NCBI GenBank assembly: GCA_023380755.1
Contig: JAMCSD010000008.1
Coordinates: 30,991-94,990 of the forward strand
Origin: Patescibacteria group bacterium
GTDB lineage: Bacteria > Patescibacteria > Microgenomatia > UBA12405
Direction of reading: 5' to 3'
Length of the DNA: 64,000 nucleotides
In this document: positions 59,119-64,000 of the stretch, one piece after another
Layout: each line of letters starts with the position of its first letter
How positions within the stretch are numbered: the stretch's first letter is position 1
The notes under the pieces: model-generated
Seen by the model: only the letters and a program-made list of their open reading frames with translations
Databases searched by the model: none
Told to the model about the DNA's origin: nothing
Translations under genes and position numbers: made by a program

Positions 59119-59697
59119 TTACTTTTTGGGAGCATTAATCATTAAGCGGAGAGTGTCCATTAGCAGCTGACGAATATTTTTAAGATCGGTGCGGACCGTC
59201 CGAGCACTAAGGCGAATGGTAGAGACAATCTGCCCCGGAATCTCGGAGCTACCAATGGCGGTATTAGCCGTTTGGGTAAAGTTAGCAAAATCGGTTTGGA
59301 AGGTGGCAGCCAGAGCATCGTAGCCAGCTAATTTGGCTTGAGCCTGAGTCATATCGTTAGTAGCGGCACGGGAGGCGATCCGATCACTTAAAAGAGTTTT
59401 AACCTGTCCAAAGTAATTAAAAGTATCGGTAAACTGCTCGGTAATACGGTTAAGAATTACCTGGGCGTTACGCAAGCGCACCTCTCGGCGATTTTGGGCA
59501 ATGGTGGTCCGGGCCTGTAACCGGTTGGCGCGAAGTTCACCTAAATACTGATGTCGGGCAGAACGAAGACCCTGGCGAAAGGCGGCAGCACCGGGTGAGG
59601 CGGTGGGGGCCAGAGTCGCCTCCTGAGCAAAGGCAGTGGCCGGGGTAAGAAATAAAGAAAACACAAAGATGAGAGTAAGCGGATTGATGGTTTTCAT
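59119..59697 (-). CDS. Exported helical protein
   Basis: The 192-aa product starts MKTINPL with a signal peptide (AFAQ). A basic helix-rich mature part (LRANRLQARTTIAQNRREVRLRNAQVILNRI) and further helices follow. It resembles periplasmic helical-bundle stress proteins in character but no family was recognised. Its promoter is the TGTAATATTTT-N10-TCGTAT site 10 nt upstream of the ATG. Confidence 0.72.
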   Translation of the reverse strand: MKTINPLTLIFVFSLFLTPATAFAQEATLAPTASPGAAAFRQGLRSARHQYLGELRANRLQARTTIAQNRREVRLRNAQVILNRITEQFTDTFNYFGQVKTLLSDRIASRAATNDMTQAQAKLAGYDALAATFQTDFANFTQTANTAIGSSEIPGQIVSTIRLSARTVRTDLKNIRQLLMDTLRLMINAPKK

Positions 59698-59706
59698 ACC
59701 ATATAC

Positions 59707-59733
59707 ATACGACAAGCTTTTAAAAATATTACA
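59707..59733 (-). promoter_or_regulatory. ECF-type promoter motif copy 1
   Basis: The minus strand reads TGTAATATTTT (59723-59733), 10 nt, TCGTAT (59707-59712), just upstream of ATG 59697. It differs from the housekeeping TTGACA/TATAAT pattern seen elsewhere. Confidence 0.65.
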
Positions 59734-59752
59734 GAAGGGTTATGATGGGGCT

Positions 59753-60010
59753 ATGAGTGAAGAGAAGAAAGTTAATATGGGATTTGGGGTCAAATTAGGA
59801 GCCGGAGACCGAGTAGTGCAATCAGCGAGGATTTGTTTATTAAGGAAATGTGTCTGTACTCAAAAGGACTTATATTTGACTGCTGACTGGCAATCGAACA
59901 TCAACGGGAAAACAGCACGGATATTGGGGTTTGCCAGTCCAAGTTATACCCCAGAAGAAACGTTGGTAGTCGGCTGCGACCAACCATGCCTAAGGACGAG
60001 TCGGGCTTAA
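59753..60010 (+). CDS. Small Cys-containing hypothetical protein
   Basis: The 85-aa product has Cys residues in ARICLLRKCVC and GCDQPC, possibly a metal-binding or disulfide mini-domain. TATGAT ends 6 nt before ATG 59753, so this start was preferred over the longer frame. It overlaps the 3' end of the convergent fpg gene by 4 nt. Confidence 0.55.
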   Translation: MSEEKKVNMGFGVKLGAGDRVVQSARICLLRKCVCTQKDLYLTADWQSNINGKTARILGFASPSYTPEETLVVGCDQPCLRTSRA

Positions 60011-60885
60011 GGCTGGCAGTGAGGACAATAAAAAGTACCACGACCACCCAGACTGAGGCGCTTAATGGGAGTACCACAACGAAAGCAGGGCTGTTGGGTG
60101 CGGTCGTAAACCCGAAAGTAAAATTGATGGGCCCCGTGGGCACCAGTAGGAGTGATGTAGGATTGGTCACGGGTAGTGGAACCACCATGAGCAATGGATT
60201 CCTTAATGATCTTAATAACTGCCCGGTACAGTTTTGGTAAATTAGCGGAGGGAATAGAGTTGGCGGGAGTACGGGGATTAATTTTAGCCAACCAGAGGGC
60301 ATCATTGGCATAAATATTACCGATGCCAGCAAAACGATTTTGGTCGAGGAGGACAACTTTGACGGGACGGCGGGTAGCCTGGAGTTGGCGGCGAAAATAA
60401 GCGAGAGTGAAGTGAGGATCAAGCACATCAAGACCCACATTAGCTTGGGCCTGGGCAAGATCAGCAGGCGTCAGGACCCGAATCCAACCAAATTTACGCT
60501 GATCATTGAAATAGAGACAATCTCCAGAATTGAAAGTAAAGATTAAACGGGTGCTGTGGTTAGGAAGGGTTTGGGTGTGCATGTTCTTGGTGGGATGACC
60601 CAACAAAACCCTCTGTGACCCTCCCTTGACAGGGCGGGAAACGTGAGGAAGATAGACGAGTTGGCCGGTCATTTTAAGGTGGACAAGAAGAATCTGGTGG
60701 TTACTTAGGTGAATAGAAAGCTGCTTGCCCAAACGAGTAAAGCCAGTAATTTTTCGATTTAAGACATCGTCCGGATGACCAATAAAAGATTTGGGGGTGA
60801 GAATTTCCAGACCGGTAATAACTGAGCCCAGAGTTTTGGCCGCTAAAGTACGTTTGATAATTTCAACCTCAGGAAGTTCGGGCAT
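60007..60885 (-). CDS. mutM: Formamidopyrimidine-DNA glycosylase
   Basis: The 292-aa enzyme excises 8-oxoguanine and FapyG. The N-terminal catalytic PELPEVE, the Lys in LGKQL, H2TH helices (LDQNRFAGIGNIYANDALW) and the C-terminal zinc finger (CFRCGTPI...FYCPHC) are all present. TATAAT 5 nt before ATG on the minus strand, overlapping the divergent Nudix promoter. Confidence 0.97.
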   Translation of the reverse strand: MPELPEVEIIKRTLAAKTLGSVITGLEILTPKSFIGHPDDVLNRKITGFTRLGKQLSIHLSNHQILLVHLKMTGQLVYLPHVSRPVKGGSQRVLLGHPTKNMHTQTLPNHSTRLIFTFNSGDCLYFNDQRKFGWIRVLTPADLAQAQANVGLDVLDPHFTLAYFRRQLQATRRPVKVVLLDQNRFAGIGNIYANDALWLAKINPRTPANSIPSANLPKLYRAVIKIIKESIAHGGSTTRDQSYITPTGAHGAHQFYFRVYDRTQQPCFRCGTPIKRLSLGGRGTFYCPHCQP

Positions 60886-60889
60886 AAAA

Positions 60890-60896
60890 TATTATA
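60890..60896. promoter_or_regulatory. Bidirectional overlapping -10 boxes
   Basis: TATTATA: TATTAT (plus) is 7 nt from ATG 60903, and TATAAT (minus) is 5 nt from ATG 60885. This is a fourth case of divergent leaderless genes sharing a -10. Confidence 0.6.
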
Positions 60897-60902
60897 GTGG
60901 AG

Positions 60903-61358
60903 ATGGACCTAATAAAAAGAATTATTATCAGAATTGGCTTTAAGATGGCCCGAGTGGCGTGGTGGATTAGTCGGCCAAAATCGATGGGCGTAGGGTGCGT
61001 GATTAAAAATAAAGAGGGTGATAGGGTGCTACTGGTGAAAAATACCTACCGCCAGGGCTGGCGGCTCTGTGGCGGCGGGTTAAAATCAGGGGAGGACTGG
61101 GAGACGGCAATCAGGCGGGAGGTTTGGGAAGAATTGGGAGTGAAATTAAGGCAGCTGAAGTTTTTAGCGGAAATAACGGAAGAGGAAGATTTTAAGGCAA
61201 GCAGCGGAAAAATTTACGAGGGAACGATTGAAGAAAGTACTCCCCTACGGACGGACCCGGTGGAAATAAAGGCAATGAAATGGTTTTTAAAAAAGGAACT
61301 GCCAAAAGACATGACAGCCTCGACAGATTTAGGGATAAACTTGGCAAAATTACATTAA
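60903..61358 (+). CDS. Nudix hydrolase
   Basis: The 151-aa protein has a basic amphipathic N-terminus (IKRIIIRIGFKMARVAWW) and a Nudix box GGLKSGE, seven residues, REVWEELGV. It is likely a nucleotide-sanitising or dinucleotide hydrolase. Its pairing with fpg on a shared promoter suggests oxidised-nucleotide clean-up. ATG 60903 fits the leaderless spacing better than GTG 60897. Confidence 0.87.
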   Translation: MDLIKRIIIRIGFKMARVAWWISRPKSMGVGCVIKNKEGDRVLLVKNTYRQGWRLCGGGLKSGEDWETAIRREVWEELGVKLRQLKFLAEITEEEDFKASSGKIYEGTIEESTPLRTDPVEIKAMKWFLKKELPKDMTASTDLGINLAKLH

Positions 61359-62270
61359 ATCATCAAGGTCGAGGACAGAAATCGTTTTGTTTTTGGCTAA
61401 GTGCTCAAGGGCAATAGACATATCAGTGAGACTATCTTGAATATCAGAAAAAGAGTTAAGAAAGACTTGAGTATTGGCCACATAACCCATAATTAAAACA
61501 ACATCAGAAATGTCTTTGTGGCCGTTCATTACTTCGACCACCAAAAAGAAGAAGATGAGGACATAAAACGAAACAGCAGCGTTTTGCAAAAAGGACCACT
61601 CAGCAAAGTACCACCGAGCTAAACGATTATAATGACGGTTAAAAGAATTTTGTTCGAGGTCGATATCGTTAGTTTCCTGAAGCTTGGCATAATAAACTTC
61701 GGTCTTGGTATTTTGAATATCGCGAAGATGGCGATAGCGCTGGGTGGTGTAAACGTCAATAAAATAGTAAACGAGGATGTAAGCGACTTCCAAAATAGCA
61801 ACCCGAAAGTCGACGATAAAAAGGATTAAAGGGGTAAAGACCAGAGAAACCAAACTATCAATGCCCGGCTGACGGACAAGGCGAAGCAAAAGACAGCTAG
61901 CATCAGCGAAATTGCGAATAGCCTGAACAGACTCGTGGCGTTCTTCTTTGGTTTCGGTCTTAAGATCGGCGATAAAGTAGTTGTGAATGGCGGAATTGAG
62001 ATTACTAATGTGATATTCAAGACGGGCAATGGAAAGAAGACGGGAAAAATTATCAACCAAACGAACAACAAGGAGGAGCAAGAAGGTAAAGGCGACAGCA
62101 GTAAGGGTCGCTTTTTGCTCGATAAGCTTAATAATTTCCGAAAAAAGATAGACTGTTAAAAGGGGAAAGAGAGCCGAAATAAAGCGCAGGAGAAACCAGA
62201 AAAAGATGGCAGATTCCTTGCGAAGCAGATGTAATACAAACCTAATGACTTTTTGGGTTTGCCGGTTCAC
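61350..62270 (-). CDS. ABC-exporter transmembrane domain without ATPase
   Basis: The 306-aa protein has six membrane helices and intracellular coupling segments (IHNYFIADLKTET..., DLEQNSFNRHYNRLARWYFAEW) typical of type-IV ABC exporters. It ends at EHLAKNKTISVLDLDDLM, where the nucleotide-binding domain would begin. No Walker motifs. Either truncated or paired with an ATPase encoded elsewhere. Confidence 0.75.
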   Translation of the reverse strand: MNRQTQKVIRFVLHLLRKESAIFFWFLLRFISALFPLLTVYLFSEIIKLIEQKATLTAVAFTFLLLLVVRLVDNFSRLLSIARLEYHISNLNSAIHNYFIADLKTETKEERHESVQAIRNFADASCLLLRLVRQPGIDSLVSLVFTPLILFIVDFRVAILEVAYILVYYFIDVYTTQRYRHLRDIQNTKTEVYYAKLQETNDIDLEQNSFNRHYNRLARWYFAEWSFLQNAAVSFYVLIFFFLVVEVMNGHKDISDVVLIMGYVANTQVFLNSFSDIQDSLTDMSIALEHLAKNKTISVLDLDDLM

Positions 62271-62337
62271 TCATTAATTATTAACAAGAAACGGAAAATA
62301 AGCAATTTATTTAAAGAGCAAAATGCTAAAATGGGGC

Positions 62338-63285
62338 ATGGAAGAAAAGAGCGTATACGACTCAGTAATTATCGGCTCGGGACCGGCAGGACTGACAGCA
62401 GCAATTTACCAAATAAGGGCTAACTTAAAAACAGTAGTAATTGCCGGAAATCAGCCCGGCGGACAATTAACGATCACGACCCTGGTCGACAATTACCCAG
62501 GATTTCCCACCGGAATCGGCGGAGTGAAATTAATGATGGATATGCAAACCCAGGTAAGAAATCTAGGAGTAGAGATTAAACAAGGGTTGGTCCAAACAAT
62601 TGAAAAAGCGGAGGGGAATGGAGGATTTAGGGTAATCTTGACGGACGGGACGGCGTTGGCCAGTAAAACAGTAATTGTGGGGACGGGAGCCCAAGCAAGA
62701 TGGCTGGGAATTCCCGGAGAAAAGGAGTTATTAGGAAAAGGGGTCAGCGGCTGCGCTACCTGCGATGGGATGTTTTTTCGGAACAAAGTAATTACGGTAG
62801 TAGGCGGAGGGGACACGGCCTGCGAAGAGGCAGTATTTTTGTCGAGATTTGGCAGTGAAGTGCGACTGCTTCACCGACGAGAGACATTAAGAGCCACCCA
62901 AACCGAACAAAAGCGATTACTAGAGACACCTAAAGTAAAAATAATGTGGAACACAGAAGTGAAGGAGGTGATAGGAAAAGACAAGGTGGAATCAATCAAA
63001 ATCTTTAACAACCAAACAAACGAGGAGAGTACAATGGCAACCGATGGACTGTTTGTAGCCATTGGCCGGGTACCGGAGACAGCGTTTGTAAAAGACGTTG
63101 TGGAATTAAAAGAACAAGGTCACATTAAAACGAAAATTGACCCCCGTTTTCCAACAATGACGAGCGTACCGGGAATTTTTGCGGCGGGAGATTGTGTGGA
63201 CGAAACCTACCGGCAAGCAATTGTGGCGGCGGGTGAAGGATGCAAGGCAGCACTGGATGCGGAACGGTGGATGATGGAGCAATAA
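62338..63285 (+). CDS. trxB: Thioredoxin-disulfide reductase
   Basis: The 315-aa FAD/NADPH enzyme has the FAD loop GSGPAGLTAAIY, redox Cys pair CATCDG, NADPH loop GGGDTACEEA and the C-terminal GDCVDETYRQAIVAAGEG. It reduces thioredoxin and thereby the peroxiredoxins encoded in this window. ATG 62338 lies 5 nt after TAAAAT; full length for the family. Confidence 0.97.
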   Translation: MEEKSVYDSVIIGSGPAGLTAAIYQIRANLKTVVIAGNQPGGQLTITTLVDNYPGFPTGIGGVKLMMDMQTQVRNLGVEIKQGLVQTIEKAEGNGGFRVILTDGTALASKTVIVGTGAQARWLGIPGEKELLGKGVSGCATCDGMFFRNKVITVVGGGDTACEEAVFLSRFGSEVRLLHRRETLRATQTEQKRLLETPKVKIMWNTEVKEVIGKDKVESIKIFNNQTNEESTMATDGLFVAIGRVPETAFVKDVVELKEQGHIKTKIDPRFPTMTSVPGIFAAGDCVDETYRQAIVAAGEGCKAALDAERWMMEQ

Positions 63286-63303
63286 AAGGCGTTATACTAC
63301 GGC

Positions 63304-63744
63304 ATGGAAGAAATCAAGAGAATGGTGTTGGGGTTTGTGTTTAGTGAGGATTTAGAAGAGGTGTTGTTGATTCAAAGAAAAAACGCCAAGCAAGCATGGC
63401 AAAACGGGAGGGATAACGGGTTAGGCGGAAAAATCGAGGCGGGAGAAAGTGCGGTCAAGGCCATGCAAAGAGAGTTTGAAGAAGAATCGGGGTATGTCAT
63501 TGATGGCTGGGTAACAGCAGGATCAATGGGAGGAAGGGGGTGGAATGTGGAGATATTTGGGGCAAAAACAAACTTAATACCTCGAAAGATTAATTTAGAA
63601 ACACGAGAAGGATGGGTCAGGTGGGTGGCTTGCAACCAACTACCAGAGACGATTATTGATAACTTGGCAGTGTTTATTCCCCTACTGCGATATAAATTCC
63701 ATCATCCCGAATTTGGCGGAGCAAGATTTGATTTTGAAGAGTAA
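63304..63744 (+). CDS. Nudix hydrolase (8-oxo-dGTP diphosphatase-like)
   Basis: The 146-aa protein starts with an RMVLGFVFSEDLEEVLLIQRKN strand pair. The Nudix box is GGKIEAGE, seven residues, REFEEESGY (about residues 42-64), with W/N residues (WQNGRDNGLGGK) as in MTH1/MutT-like members. TATACT ends 5 nt before ATG. Confidence 0.88.
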   Translation: MEEIKRMVLGFVFSEDLEEVLLIQRKNAKQAWQNGRDNGLGGKIEAGESAVKAMQREFEEESGYVIDGWVTAGSMGGRGWNVEIFGAKTNLIPRKINLETREGWVRWVACNQLPETIIDNLAVFIPLLRYKFHHPEFGGARFDFEE

Positions 63745-63774
63745 AGCAAAGTAAGAATAGATAAACCCATAAGA

Positions 63775-63803
63775 TTGATAATATCTTTGATTTTTGTTAT
63801 AAT
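63775..63803 (+). promoter_or_regulatory. Strong housekeeping promoter
   Basis: TTGATA (63775-63780), 17 bp, TATAAT (63798-63803). Predicted transcription start near 63810. Unlike most promoters here it is followed by a long untranslated leader. Confidence 0.8.
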
Positions 63804-63809
63804 TAATGC

Positions 63810-63926
63810 ATAGTCACAGGAGGACACTCTCGACAGAGGGAAGCTCTGTGAATCTAGCAAAAAGCTAGGTTAGAGCGCCTGAGATTGAACACTAAAAGGG
63901 TGTTTAATCTTGGGCGCTTTTTTGTT
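63810..63926 (+). ncRNA. Structured leader RNA / attenuator
   Basis: About 115 nt. Two mutually exclusive pairings use CTCTGTG (63845-63851): with the early CACAG (63815-63819), or with ACAGAG (63833-63838) around a GGAAG loop. A CTAGC-AAAAA-GCTAG hairpin follows. Then comes a long terminator, GAGCGCC...GGCGCTTTTTT with AGATT/AATCT and AACAC/GTGTT inside, and a start codon 7 nt later. This is the layout of a riboswitch or other transcription attenuator. I could not match it to a known class. Confidence 0.65.
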
Positions 63927-63932
63927 TTTAAA

Positions 63933-64000
63933 ATGGTTATGGCTAATGAACAACAGTTTAAAATCTATACCAAATTTATAGCTACCCGGGGGGTGGGAAG
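63933..64000 (+). CDS. Partial CDS at window end
   Basis: The frame opens MVMANEQQFKIYTKFI and runs off the window after 22 codons. It lies directly behind the terminator-bearing leader, so it is the probable regulated gene. Too short to identify. Confidence 0.5.
   Translation, partial: MVMANEQQFKIYTKFIATRGVG

Noticed and set aside
1..64000. UGA recoding as in Gracilibacteria/Absconditabacteria
   Set aside because: UGA ends genes in expected positions (for example 28704-28706) and no conserved protein needs UGA readthrough.
1..64000. CRISPR arrays, insertion sequences or prophage
   Set aside because: No regularly spaced repeats, transposase, terminal inverted repeats or phage structural genes were found on either strand.

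Overview
The window looks like chromosomal DNA of a small-genome bacterium, most probably a Patescibacteria/CPR lineage such as Microgenomates. This is inferred from the dense packing, the many short lineage-specific proteins, small lipoproteins with Pro/Thr/Ala-rich linkers, and the gene mix; no rRNA or ribosomal protein gene is present to prove it. UGA is used as a stop (for example at 28704-28706), so the genetic code appears to be standard. A striking feature is that most first genes of transcription units have a TATAAT-like -10 box ending 5-8 nt before the start codon, with no Shine-Dalgarno sequence. This implies widespread leaderless mRNAs. Shine-Dalgarno sites appear at a minority of genes, several of them internal to operons.

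Layout. 1-1600: an AT-rich accessory patch (DUF2321 zinc-ribbon protein, membrane/coiled-coil protein). 1.7-8 kb: lipoprotein, secreted GH26-like glycosidase, Nudix, tRNA-Ser(GGA), a gene-poor stretch with a decayed gene, then an RNA-handling group (RRM protein, CarD-like protein, DEAD-box helicase). 8-14.3 kb: isochorismatase-like hydrolase, a PD-(D/E)XK-like protein, flavodoxin, thymidine kinase, hemerythrin, and a two-gene GHKL-ATPase operon. 14.3-25.4 kb: MFS exporter, HtrA-like protease, alpha/beta hydrolase, cupredoxin, acyltransferase, DrrAB-type ABC exporter, glucose-6-phosphate dehydrogenase, AhpC-type peroxiredoxin and a RecD/Dda-like helicase. 25.4-38 kb: envelope genes (GH8 lipoprotein, DUF2207 protein, deacetylase-like membrane protein, GT39-like glycosyltransferase), RNase HII, Bcp-type peroxiredoxin, PspC. 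38-45.6 kb: an OmpR-type winged-helix protein fused to a degenerate ATPase, next to a tandem triplet of uncharacterised paralogues, then a MerR regulator and assorted enzymes.

45.6-57 kb is a copper/thiol homeostasis island: DUF1573, DsbA-like protein, two-component system, Met-rich protein, CopA ATPase, CopZ chaperone, an HMA-TauE/SafE-cupredoxin fusion, and a BlaI/CopY repressor with an M56 metalloprotease. Five copies of a 17-bp dyad (TACTAnn-N3-nnTAGTA) lie at promoters of this island. Three of them cover the -10 box and end on the first base of a leaderless start codon, so they plausibly form one BlaI-type regulon. 57-60 kb: rubrerythrin, then an ECF sigma factor with its probable anti-sigma factor, facing two promoters that share TGTAATATTTT-N10-TCGTAT. 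One promoter drives two exported proteins and the other appears to drive a short terminated RNA. 60-64 kb: Fpg glycosylase, Nudix hydrolases, an ABC-exporter membrane domain without ATPase, thioredoxin reductase, and finally a strong promoter leading into a structured leader RNA with a terminator ahead of a truncated gene.

Functionally the window combines redox and metal defence (peroxiredoxins, rubrerythrin, hemerythrin, TrxB, cupredoxins, CopA/Z, DsbA), nucleotide sanitation (five Nudix proteins, Fpg, RNase HII) and envelope carbohydrate chemistry. No CRISPR array, insertion sequence or rRNA operon was seen.
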